From contig JAEWJH010000049.1 in the NCBI GenBank assembly GCA_023386635.1, positions 1 to 7,768 on the forward strand: a stretch of 7,768 bases of DNA, read 5' to 3'. This DNA is from Pseudomonadota bacterium (GTDB lineage Bacteria > Pseudomonadota > Alphaproteobacteria > Rhizobiales > Xanthobacteraceae). Of the stretch, positions 1 to 5,847 are shown piece after piece; positions within the stretch are counted from its first letter, which is position 1, and each line of letters starts with the position of its first letter. The position numbers were made by a program, and so were the translations under genes. Under the pieces are notes generated by a model. The model did no database searches and was not told where the DNA came from. It saw nothing but the letters and a program-made list of their open reading frames with translations.

Positions 1-824
1 AGGGTCAGGTGGCCGTTGCCGTCATCCCCCGCCGTCACACCGGTCGTGCCGGTTTGCGCGTTGATCGCAGCCTTCACCGCCGCGAGGTTCGCGCCTGCAC
101 CAATGGTGATGCTGGTCGAGCCGAGCACCAGCGTGCCGCCGGCGGAAGAGAACGTTGTCAGGTCCACCGTACCCTTCAGCGTGGCCGGGGCGTCGGCAGC
201 CAGCGTCGCGCCGGTGCCGGTCAGCTTGGCGACGGCGGCCGCGCCATAGACCGGGTTGGCAGAGAATTTGCTGGTGTCGAGCGCCGCCGTCGTGCTCGCC
301 AGATTGGCGTGATAGTCGATCTGGGTGGTCGGCTGCGCCGGCAGATAGCTGTTCTGGAATTGCAGCATCTGCGGCGTGCTGCTGGTCGCCAGGCCCGTCA
401 GGGGATCGACCGGGACACCCATCAGGTAATATCCGGCGCCATTGACCAGATAGCCGCTCTTGTCGGGCTGGAAATCGCCGCGGCGGGTATAAAGCTCGTT
501 GCCGGTGAAATTGGGATTGCCGTTGGTGAAGCTGTCCGGCTTGCTGACCACGAAGAAGCCGTCGCCGTTGATCGCCATAAAGGTGCCGACCGAGGCGGAC
601 TGGATGTCACCCTGGACCGTATTGGTGGTGCGCGAACGAGCCGCGACACTGCCGGCGAGCTGCTGCGTCACCGAGTTGTCGGGGATCATGTCCTCGAAAC
701 TCGAGTCGATGCGCTTGAACGCCGTGGTTTGCGAGTTGGCGATGTTGCCCGACACGTTTTCCAGCGCGTAAGCCTGCGACCGCAGTCCCGTCACCGCGGT
801 GGTAAGCGCCCCGAAAATACCCAT
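1..824 (-). CDS. flgE: Flagellar hook protein FlgE (5' part; gene runs off the left edge)
   Basis: FlgE polymerises into the hook, the extracellular universal joint between the flagellar rod and filament. The 274 complete residues visible start MGIFGALTTAVTGLRSQAYA and carry the N-terminal rod/hook motif (NIANSQTTAFKR, residues 28-39). They continue into the conserved GDIQSASVGTFMAINGDGFF block (72-91) and the YTRRGDF segment (112-118). Residues about 245-274 (AAINAQTGTTGVTAG..GNGHLTL) resemble the flagellin/hook IN motif, so the variable outer domain has begun. The C-terminal hook domain lies outside the window. The start is the ATG at 824-822, with GGAGAA at 836-831, six bases upstream. A perfect sigma-54 promoter lies about 65 bp upstream. 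The family call is secure. Which flagellar system it serves (polar/subpolar or lateral) cannot be told from this fragment. Confidence 0.93.
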   Translation of the reverse strand, partial: MGIFGALTTAVTGLRSQAYALENVSGNIANSQTTAFKRIDSSFEDMIPDNSVTQQLAGSVAARSRTTNTVQGDIQSASVGTFMAINGDGFFVVSKPDSFTNGNPNFTGNELYTRRGDFQPDKSGYLVNGAGYYLMGVPVDPLTGLATSSTPQMLQFQNSYLPAQPTTQIDYHANLASTTAALDTSKFSANPVYGAAAVAKLTGTGATLAADAPATLKGTVDLTTFSSAGGTLVLGSTSITIGAGANLAAVKAAINAQTGTTGVTAGDDGNGHLT

Positions 825-889
825 GACCCGTTCTCCACATTGGCGCGCCCGCCTTCCCCCTGAAGGCGCACGCCATCCAACGGCAGAAC

Positions 890-905
890 AGCAAGCTGCG
901 TGCCA
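890..905 (-). promoter_or_regulatory. Sigma-54 (RpoN) promoter of flgE
   Basis: Read on the minus strand the bases are TGGCACGCAGCTTGCT. This matches every fixed position of the sigma-54 consensus TGGCACG-N4-TTGC(A/T), with the invariant GG and GC ten bases apart. The predicted start is near 879-880, leaving a leader of about 55 nt before the flgE ATG. Sigma-54 control of hook genes is known from Caulobacter and many polar flagellar systems. Transcription would need an enhancer-binding activator such as FlbD/FleQ and would be hook-stage specific. Confidence 0.85.
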
Positions 906-922
906 GTTAAAAATACCAATTA

Positions 923-935
923 TTTCAAATACTTA
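923..935 (+). promoter_or_regulatory. IHF-like site upstream of the flgE promoter
   Basis: TTTCAAATACTTA fits the IHF consensus WATCAA-N4-TTR at all but one fixed position and sits in an AT-rich island in otherwise GC-rich DNA. It lies about 43-55 bp upstream of the predicted flgE start, between the sigma-54 promoter and the CGGCA/TGCCG elements. IHF bends DNA at this place in many sigma-54 promoters. The motif is degenerate, and AT-rich DNA matches it easily, so this is suggestive only. Confidence 0.4.
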
Positions 936-963
936 AATAAAAAGACCCGGCCGAAGCCGGGTC
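935..963 (-). terminator. Rho-independent terminator of msrB
   Basis: On the minus strand a perfect 8-bp stem GACCCGGC/GCCGGGTC (963-956 with 951-944) closes a TTCG loop. This forms the very stable C(UUCG)G tetraloop and is followed by TTTTTATTT. It lies 66 bp past the msrB stop and before the flgE promoter. It would therefore end msrB transcription and insulate the sigma-54-controlled flgE, which reads in the same direction. Confidence 0.88.
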
Positions 964-978
964 GTTTATTGCCGTCTA

Positions 979-1007
979 CGGCAGGTTTTGCCGGGCAATA
1001 CTGCCGG
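979..1007. promoter_or_regulatory. Two near-palindromic CGGCA/TGCCG elements, possible FlbD (ftr-like) enhancer
   Basis: CGGCA-GGTTT-TGCCG (979-993) is followed without a gap by a second dyad, GGCA-ATAC-TGCC (994-1005), flanked by CCGG on each side. Their centres are about 106 and 120 bp upstream of the predicted flgE start. Caulobacter ftr elements, bound by the sigma-54 activator FlbD, are near-palindromes of this general kind and lie about 100 bp from sigma-54 flagellar promoters; this is from memory of the family and was not checked. The elements lie between the msrB stop and its terminator. They could instead be mere hairpins in the msrB 3' UTR. Confidence 0.45.
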
Positions 1008-1028
1008 ATCGGCCCCCGATGGACCGGT

Positions 1029-1526
1029 TCAAGCCGCCCCGCCGGTCGCCGGCTTGAAGGTCAGCGACAGACCGTTCATGCAGTAGCGCAGCCCCGTCGG
1101 CCTCGGGCCATCGTCGAACACATGGCCAAGATGGCCCTCGCAGCGGCGGCAATGCACCTCGGTACGGGTCATGAACATCGACTTATCGACCGTGGTGCCG
1201 ATCGCGTTCGGCAGCGGCTGCCAGAAGCTCGGCCAGCCGGTGCCGCTCTCGAACTTGGTCTCGGACGAAAACAGCGGCAGGTCGCAGCCGGCACAGGCGA
1301 ACGTGCCCTTGCGCTTCTCGTGATTGAGCGGGCTCGAGCCCGGCCGCTCGGTGTCGTGCTTGCGCAGCACCGCATATTGCTGCGGCGTAAGCTGCTTGCG
1401 CCATTCGGCATCGGTCTTGACGATCTCGGGTGCGGCCATAGCGGATCCTTGGGTGAAACGCTGGGCACCGATCAGCACGGCGGCGGCGCCGGCGGTCCCG
1501 GTCAGCAAAGTTCGGCGATTGAGCAT
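1029..1526 (-). CDS. msrB: Peptide-methionine (R)-S-oxide reductase MsrB, Tat-exported form
   Basis: MsrB reduces the R-epimer of methionine sulfoxide in oxidised proteins. The 165-residue product has a Tat-like signal (NRRTLLTG, residues 3-10, then an Ala-rich stretch) with a likely cut after AMA (29-31), which predicts a periplasmic enzyme. The catalytic domain follows with zinc ligands C78/C81 and C126/C129, the KFESGTGWPSF motif (91-101), HLGHVF (132-137) and the catalytic cysteine C149 in RYCMN. These five are the only cysteines. The position of the resolving cysteine of E. coli-type MsrB (GCGWPSF) is T96. The ATG at 1526-1524 follows AGAGGAG (1540-1534). The gene ends in a strong terminator and is divergent from moxR. 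A second start at residue 30 is listed separately. Confidence 0.93.
   Translation of the reverse strand: MLNRRTLLTGTAGAAAVLIGAQRFTQGSAMAAPEIVKTDAEWRKQLTPQQYAVLRKHDTERPGSSPLNHEKRKGTFACAGCDLPLFSSETKFESGTGWPSFWQPLPNAIGTTVDKSMFMTRTEVHCRRCEGHLGHVFDDGPRPTGLRYCMNGLSLTFKPATGGAA
1437..1450 (-). promoter_or_regulatory. Internal Shine-Dalgarno and in-frame ATG inside msrB
   Basis: AAGGA (1450-1446) stands six bases before an in-frame ATG (1439-1437), which is Met30 of MsrB, right at the predicted signal cleavage site. Starting here would give a 136-residue reductase with all catalytic and zinc residues and no Tat signal, hence cytosolic. The arrangement is seen directly; actual use of the start is inference. 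Confidence 0.4.
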
Positions 1527-1601
1527 GCACTGTCTCCTCTGCTGTTGTTCTAGCGCAGATCGGGTCCGCGTGGCGTCAACTCAGCCTCACGCCGCTTCAC
1601 A

Positions 1602-1630
1602 TTGATGCGAGCGCGCAAGCCGCCTAGTTT
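1602..1630 (+). promoter_or_regulatory. Weak candidate housekeeping promoter for moxR
   Basis: TTGATG (1602-1607) and TAGTTT (1625-1630) are separated by 17 bases, with 4/6 and 3/6 matches to the -35 and -10 consensus. The start would fall near 1637, giving a leader of about 17 nt with GAGGA at 1646-1650. The spacing is ideal but the hexamers are poor, and the msrB promoter must lie in the same 127-bp gap. Confidence 0.25.
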
Positions 1631-1653
1631 GCACCCCCGACAAGTGAGGAATC

Positions 1654-2502
1654 ATGGCCCGGTTTGAAGGCACGGAACAGTATGTCGCCACCGACGACCT
1701 CAAGGTCGCGGTCAATGCCGCCGTGGCGCTGGAGCGGCCGCTGCTGATCAAGGGCGAGCCCGGCACCGGCAAGACCGTGCTGGCGCTGGAAGTCGCCCGC
1801 GCGCTCGGCGCGCCGTTGATCGAGTGGCACGTCAAATCCACCACCAAGGCGCTACAGGGTCTCTACGAGTACGACGCGGTCTCGCGACTGCGCGACAGTC
1901 AGTTGGGCGACGAACGGGTCAAGGATATCCGCAACTATATCCGCCGCGGCAAATTGTGGGATGCTTTCGCGGCGCCGGAGCGCCCTGTCTTGCTGATCGA
2001 CGAGATCGACAAGGCCGACATCGAATTCCCCAACGATCTGCTGCTCGAACTCGACCGCATGGAATTCCACGTCTACGAGACCGGCGAGACCATCAAGGCC
2101 GCCAAGCGCCCGATCGTCATCATTACCTCGAACAACGAGAAGGAATTGCCGGACGCCTTCCTGCGCCGATGTTTCTTCCACTACATCCGCTTCCCCGACC
2201 CGGATGCAATGCGCGCCATCATTGACGTGCATTTCCCCGGCATCAAGCAGCGGCTGGTCGCCGAGGCACTCAAGCTGTTCTACGAAATCCGCGACGTCCC
2301 GGGCATGAAGAAGAAGCCGTCGACGTCGGAACTGCTGGACTGGCTCAAGCTGCTGATGGTCGAAGACATCAGCCCGGAGACGTTGCGCGAGCGCGACAAC
2401 AAGAAGCTGATCCCGCCGCTCGCCGGCGCGCTGATCAAGAACGAGCAGGACGTGCATCTGTTCGAGCGCCTCGCGTTCATGGCAAGGCGCGACGGACGCT
2501 GA
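1654..2502 (+). CDS. MoxR-family AAA+ ATPase (CoxD-like)
   Basis: MoxR ATPases are hexameric AAA+ chaperones that usually act with a von Willebrand factor A partner to mature or insert cofactors into enzyme complexes; CoxD of the CO dehydrogenase cluster is a relative. The 282-residue protein is full length for the family. It shows Walker A GEPGTGKT (34-41), Walker B VLLIDEID (112-119), a sensor-1 stretch IVIITSNNEKE (154-164) and paired arginines R171/R172 in the arginine-finger region. The C-terminal helical lid starts at about residue 195 and includes KPSTSELLDWLK (221-232). The ATG at 1654 follows GAGGA (1646-1650). The gene stands alone: the next sequence is a palindromic repeat and then a convergent gene, so no VWA partner is adjacent. 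The family is certain; the client is unknown. Confidence 0.92.
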   Translation: MARFEGTEQYVATDDLKVAVNAAVALERPLLIKGEPGTGKTVLALEVARALGAPLIEWHVKSTTKALQGLYEYDAVSRLRDSQLGDERVKDIRNYIRRGKLWDAFAAPERPVLLIDEIDKADIEFPNDLLLELDRMEFHVYETGETIKAAKRPIVIITSNNEKELPDAFLRRCFFHYIRFPDPDAMRAIIDVHFPGIKQRLVAEALKLFYEIRDVPGMKKKPSTSELLDWLKLLMVEDISPETLRERDNKKLIPPLAGALIKNEQDVHLFERLAFMARRDGR

Positions 2503-2521
2503 CAGGCGAATAATATCCGCA

Positions 2522-2616
2522 GTCATTCCGGGGCGCCGCGACAGCGGCCAACCCGGAACCAGCGTCGAATCCTATGTCTGAATTCCGGGTTCGTGCTTCC
2601 CACGCCCCGGAATGAC
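2522..2616. repeat. Long intergenic palindromic repeat between convergent genes
   Basis: The outer arms GTCATTCCGGGGCG (2522-2535) and CGCCCCGGAATGAC (2603-2616) are perfect 14-bp inverted repeats. An inner pair, AACCCGGAA (2550-2558) and TTCCGGGTT (2583-2591), adds 9 bp, so the 95-nt element can fold into a long interrupted hairpin. Palindromes with these arms recur in intergenic DNA of Bradyrhizobium and relatives, as far as I recall; only one copy is in this window. It fills most of the gap between moxR and the convergent porin-like gene. It could stop transcripts from both sides or protect 3' ends. It has no T-tract. Confidence 0.8.
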
Positions 2617-2643
2617 GGCAGCGATCGCGTACCAGATTAAATG

Positions 2644-3489
2644 TCAGCGGAAGAACGGGCCGACGTCGAACGAATAAGTGACGCCGAGGCCGGTCATCAC
2701 CTGGTCGCGCGAGCCGCGCAGCGCCACCAGCGGCGAATCCGCGGCCGAGCCCGTCAGTCGCGCATATTCGACAAACACATGCGTCGCCCACTGCGGCGTG
2801 ATTTCGTAGCGCGCCATGGCGCCGAGACCGTAAGACCGCATGCCGCCCGACGGATTATAGACCGGCAGTCCCGACAAAGCAGACTGCACCGGATCGACGC
2901 CGAAATAGGTCCGCATCGTCTTGCCGCTGTCGAACGCCAGACGCGGGCCGCCCGACAATGTGAGCTGGGTCGTCACCGGCACAACGACATCGGCCGTGAG
3001 ATCGCCAGTCAGCCCGTAATGGCCGTTGACGCCCTGGCGCAGTTCGCCGCGGGTGCGCAGCCAGGGCGTGAACCAATACTCGGCGAAACCGCCGACCTCG
3101 ATCGCGAAGTCGACATTGCCGAGACCGGCCAGCTTGGCATCATCGCCTTCGCGACGCTGTTGGCGCACTTTGAATGTCGGCCCCATGCGGAAATTATTGA
3201 ACTCGATGATGCCGATGCTGGCGCCGTCCCGCGATGATTTGAACCGTCGCGGCGTGCCCGCGCGCCGAATGTCGAATATCGGCAACGGCATAAAGCGGTA
3301 ATTGCTCGATCCTTCATAAGTGGGAAGCACGCGGCCCTCGGCGCCGAGCGTGACGGTCCACGGACCGGAAAACCAGTCGGGCGAGAACCAGCGCGAGTCA
3401 GCCAACGCCGGCGAGGTTGCCAAAACCGCACTCGCAACCAATCCCGCTCTCAGAATCCGCCCCGACTTCCGCATTCGACATCCACTCAC
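2644..3489 (-). CDS. MipA/OmpV-family outer-membrane protein
   Basis: The 281-residue product looks like a small outer-membrane beta-barrel of the MipA/OmpV family, whose members are porin-like or scaffold murein enzymes. A Sec signal peptide (MRKSGRILRAGLVASAVLATSPALA, cut before DSRW at residue 31) is followed by the family-typical opening WTVTLGAEGRVLPTYEGS (44-61) and FMPLPIFDIRR. Alternating amphipathic strands run to a final GLGVTYSF. Family lengths of 250-280 fit. The GTG at 3489-3487 overlaps the upstream stop as GTGA, suggesting coupled translation. An ATG at 3474 (residue 6) is an equally good start and leaves a cleaner signal peptide. Neither has a strong Shine-Dalgarno. Downstream lies the palindromic repeat. 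The specific role is unknown. Confidence 0.82.
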   Translation of the reverse strand: MSGCRMRKSGRILRAGLVASAVLATSPALADSRWFSPDWFSGPWTVTLGAEGRVLPTYEGSSNYRFMPLPIFDIRRAGTPRRFKSSRDGASIGIIEFNNFRMGPTFKVRQQRREGDDAKLAGLGNVDFAIEVGGFAEYWFTPWLRTRGELRQGVNGHYGLTGDLTADVVVPVTTQLTLSGGPRLAFDSGKTMRTYFGVDPVQSALSGLPVYNPSGGMRSYGLGAMARYEITPQWATHVFVEYARLTGSAADSPLVALRGSRDQVMTGLGVTYSFDVGPFFR

Positions 3490-5135
3490 GAACCAGCCGT
3501 TTCCACCGTCTTGTTAGCGGATGCCGCCGGCTTTTTCTTCCCCTTTTTTCGGCGCTTGGGTTTCAACGCGGGTTCCACGGGCTTTTCGGCCACAGCGGCG
3601 GGCGACGGCGTATCAGGTTCCATCGCCGGCTGCGGTTGATGCGCAGCCACCGGCGAATCCGGCATGACATCCACGGCGGGCGGCAGGGCGACGGGCTCCG
3701 CCGGTTCGGGCGTGACGACGCCGGACGGCGTCAAAGCCGCAGCCGCCTCCGCCAGTTTCCGTCGTGCCGCACGGCGCGCTTCCTTGCGGCGGCGCGCGCG
3801 CTCACGGGATCGCGCCCAAGCTTGATGCAACTGATCGACCGGGCGGCCCACCAGCGACAGAGCGCGCATCACCGCACGGCCGGTCGTGCCGCCCGCCCAG
3901 ACAAGCTCATAGGGCGCGAACAGTCGCCAGGTCTCGTCCGCCTCGACGATGCCGCGCGCGACGAGTTCACCCGCCATCGCCGTGGTGTTGAGGCCGTGGC
4001 CGCCGAAACCGCTCGCCACCCAGACGCCGGGATAGAGTTCGCCGATCTGCGGCATACGATGGATCGGCATGCCGAGCGTGCCGTTCCAAAGATGCGCGGC
4101 AGTCACCGGACCGAGTTGCGGATAAAGCCGCATGATGTCACGCGCGAGCGTGCGCGCATAACGGCGCGGATTGCGCGGCGACGTGGTCATCCGGCCGGAC
4201 CACATCAGCCGGTCGCCGCCGACGATGCGATAATGATTGTCGGCGCGATCGCCGTCGCTGACCGCGCCGCGATAGGCGAGCGTGTCGGCGAGCTTCGGCC
4301 CGAGCGGCTCCGTCACCATCACATAGGTGGTGATCGGCACCAGCGTCGCCGAAAGTCGCGGCATCAACGGCCCGAGATCGACATTGCCCGCCATGACCAC
4401 ATGCGCGGCGCGCACGCGTGCGAGCGGCGTGGTGATCCGTTTGCGCACGCCGGCCGGATCGATCGACACCGCAGGCGTACCCTCGAAAATGCGAACGCCC
4501 GCCGCCTCCGCAGCGGCGGCGAGCCCGAGCACGTAATTGAGCGGATTGATCGCGAAGGCGCGCGGATAATACACCGCACCGAAATAGCGTTCCGTCGGCA
4601 ATTGCGCACGGACGCGCTCCCGCGACCAGTATTCCGCATCGGTGCCGAAATCGCGCAGATCGGCCGCGAGCTTTTCCATCTCCGCGTCGCGGTCGGTCTT
4701 GGCGACATAGAGCCAGCCCGGCTCCTGCTTGACGCCAGGCATCTTCGTCTCGGCGATGGTCTCGCGCACATAAGCGAGGCCGCGCTCCGACAGCGCCCAC
4801 AATTCGCGGGCATGATCCTCGCCGATACGCTCGACGATCGTATCGAGCTCCTCGCCGAAACCCGGCAGCACGAAGCCGGTATTGCGCCCGGAGGCGGAGC
4901 CGCCGATCCGCCCGGCTTCGAGCACGACCACGGACCATCCGCGCCGTGCCACCTCCCGCGCCGCGGTCAGGCCGGCGAGGCCGCCACCGACCACGCAGAC
5001 ATCGACGTCGAGATCGATCGCCAGCGCCTGACGCGCGGGAGCCGCCACTGCTTCCGCCGCATACCAGTCCGAAGCGAACGGCACGGACGCCGCCTCGGCG
5101 CCGCCGTGTTCCAGGGAATCCATGAGACCATTCAT
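3486..5135 (-). CDS. DAO-family FAD-dependent oxidoreductase with long basic C-terminal tail
   Basis: This is a flavoenzyme of the D-amino-acid oxidase/glycine oxidase/PuuB fold, expected to oxidise an amine or amino acid. The dinucleotide-binding motif is VDVCVVGGGLAGLTAA (44-59), with the acidic end of beta-2 in VVVLEAG (69-75) and SASGRNTGFVLPGF after it. The second FAD contact, GVWVASGFGGHGLNTTAMAG (370-389), closes the domain. The catalytic part ends near residue 440, the usual family length. Residues 441-549 are an extra tail: Arg-rich (441-460), Pro/Ala/Val-rich and acidic (470-523), then Lys-rich (525-536). The ATG at 5135 follows in-frame stops with only a weak Shine-Dalgarno; Met5 (5123) is an alternative. 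It is the first gene of a two-gene unit with the OmpV-like gene. The substrate is unknown. Confidence 0.87.
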   Translation of the reverse strand: MNGLMDSLEHGGAEAASVPFASDWYAAEAVAAPARQALAIDLDVDVCVVGGGLAGLTAAREVARRGWSVVVLEAGRIGGSASGRNTGFVLPGFGEELDTIVERIGEDHARELWALSERGLAYVRETIAETKMPGVKQEPGWLYVAKTDRDAEMEKLAADLRDFGTDAEYWSRERVRAQLPTERYFGAVYYPRAFAINPLNYVLGLAAAAEAAGVRIFEGTPAVSIDPAGVRKRITTPLARVRAAHVVMAGNVDLGPLMPRLSATLVPITTYVMVTEPLGPKLADTLAYRGAVSDGDRADNHYRIVGGDRLMWSGRMTTSPRNPRRYARTLARDIMRLYPQLGPVTAAHLWNGTLGMPIHRMPQIGELYPGVWVASGFGGHGLNTTAMAGELVARGIVEADETWRLFAPYELVWAGGTTGRAVMRALSLVGRPVDQLHQAWARSRERARRRKEARRAARRKLAEAAAALTPSGVVTPEPAEPVALPPAVDVMPDSPVAAHQPQPAMEPDTPSPAAVAEKPVEPALKPKRRKKGKKKPAASANKTVETAGS

Positions 5136-5228
5136 CGCGGCTTATTACTATGCCGTCATGCCCGGGGGGAGAGGTGGCATGGTAGACTGTCCCCCACATT
5201 GAAACCACCGGAGAGAGTATCGTCACCT

Positions 5229-5759
5229 ATGTTGCAGCTATACCTGCTCCGCCATGCCAAAGCCGAAGCCGCCTCGCCAACCGGGAGGGATCACGACCGG
5301 AGGCTTGCTGCGTCCGGCCAGGACGACGCACAGCGGATGGGGGTCTATCTCGAACGCCATGCGATTCGTGCCGACCGTACGGTGCTCTCCACCGCGGCAC
5401 GGGTGCAGGAGACTTGGGCCGCAATCGCGCCGGCGCTGTCGCATCCGCCGGCGACGATTTCCGAGCCGCGCCTGTTCAATGCCTCGGTGATGGACATCCT
5501 CGATGTGATCCGCGCGCAATCGGACAAGACGCAAAGTCTGATGCTGGTCGGGCATAATCCGGGACTGCACGACACCGCCACCTTGCTGCTCGCCTCGGGC
5601 GACGCGCAGACGCGGGAAAAGCTGCGCGAGGGCCTGCCGACCAGCGGCCTTGTCGGCATCACCCTTGTCGGCACGTCATCGTGGCGCGAGATTCGTCCGC
5701 AGAGCGGGCGGCTCGACCGCTTTATCGCACCGCGCGACCTCGTCGCTGCGACCGAATGA
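5229..5759 (+). CDS. SixA-like histidine phosphatase
   Basis: A 176-residue protein of the single-domain histidine phosphatase (phosphoglycerate-mutase-like) superfamily, SixA branch. SixA dephosphorylates phosphohistidine in signalling proteins. MLQLYLLRHAKA gives the catalytic R8-H9 motif, STAARVQET (54-62) matches the conserved SxAxRxxxT stretch, and VGHNPGL (107-113) holds the second catalytic histidine, H109. The length is normal for SixA-like proteins. The reading frame stays open far upstream, but that part is antisense to the oxidoreductase gene. The ATG at 5229 starts exactly at the family N-terminus, with GGAGAG (5210-5215) a rather distant 13 nt upstream. It is divergent from the oxidoreductase gene across 93 bp and precedes the stress-protein gene by 88 bp. 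The physiological substrate is unknown. Confidence 0.88.
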   Translation: MLQLYLLRHAKAEAASPTGRDHDRRLAASGQDDAQRMGVYLERHAIRADRTVLSTAARVQETWAAIAPALSHPPATISEPRLFNASVMDILDVIRAQSDKTQSLMLVGHNPGLHDTATLLLASGDAQTREKLREGLPTSGLVGITLVGTSSWREIRPQSGRLDRFIAPRDLVAATE

Positions 5760-5762
5760 ACT

Positions 5763-5803
5763 TTGATTTTTCTCACGCCGCGCCGGAAATAATGACAGAA
5801 TAT
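5763..5803 (+). promoter_or_regulatory. Candidate FixK/FNR-type promoter of the stress-protein gene
   Basis: TTGATTTTTCTCAC (5763-5776) matches the FixK/FNR-type half-sites TTGA-N6-TCAA at seven of eight positions. A weak -10 lies at CAGAAT (5796-5801) or GAATAT (5798-5803). With a start near 5808-5811 the box would centre at about -39 to -41, where FNR-family activators sit at class II promoters. Universal stress genes are often in FNR/FixK regulons. The site has one mismatch and the -10 is poor. TTGATT could also serve as a plain -35 with the AAATAAT stretch (5787-5793). Confidence 0.35.
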
Positions 5804-5847
5804 GGCCGGGCTCACCGGAGGACGGCGCAACACGCCGGGGTCGCACC

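Noticed and set aside
9..863. 284-codon plus-strand open frame opposite flgE
   Set aside because: Arg/Gly/Ala-rich shadow composition; the opposite strand encodes a clear FlgE with its own Shine-Dalgarno and promoter.
900..1553. 217-codon plus-strand open frame opposite msrB
   Set aside because: It crosses the terminator hairpin and is antisense to an unmistakable MsrB.
1574..1579. TTGACG on the minus strand as a -35 for msrB
   Set aside because: No acceptable -10 lies 16-18 bases downstream; TAGAAC is 21 bases away.
1852..2526. 224-codon minus-strand open frame opposite moxR
   Set aside because: Shadow of the MoxR coding frame, with no recognisable domain.
5144..5153. TAGTAAT-like -10 on the minus strand for the oxidoreductase gene
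   Set aside because: No -35 at a suitable distance, and the start would leave almost no leader before the ATG.
5155..5181. CATGCC/GGCATG inverted repeat and a GTCATGCCCGGG stretch in the gap before the phosphatase gene
   Set aside because: Only 6-bp arms; it resembles one end of a dispersed repeat but the matching right arm is missing. Too weak to call an operator or a repeat.
3417..5228. Open plus-strand frame extending more than 600 codons upstream of the histidine phosphatase
   Set aside because: It is antisense to the oxidoreductase and OmpV-like genes, rich in Arg/His/Ala as expected of a GC-rich shadow frame, and the phosphatase family N-terminus starts exactly at 5229.
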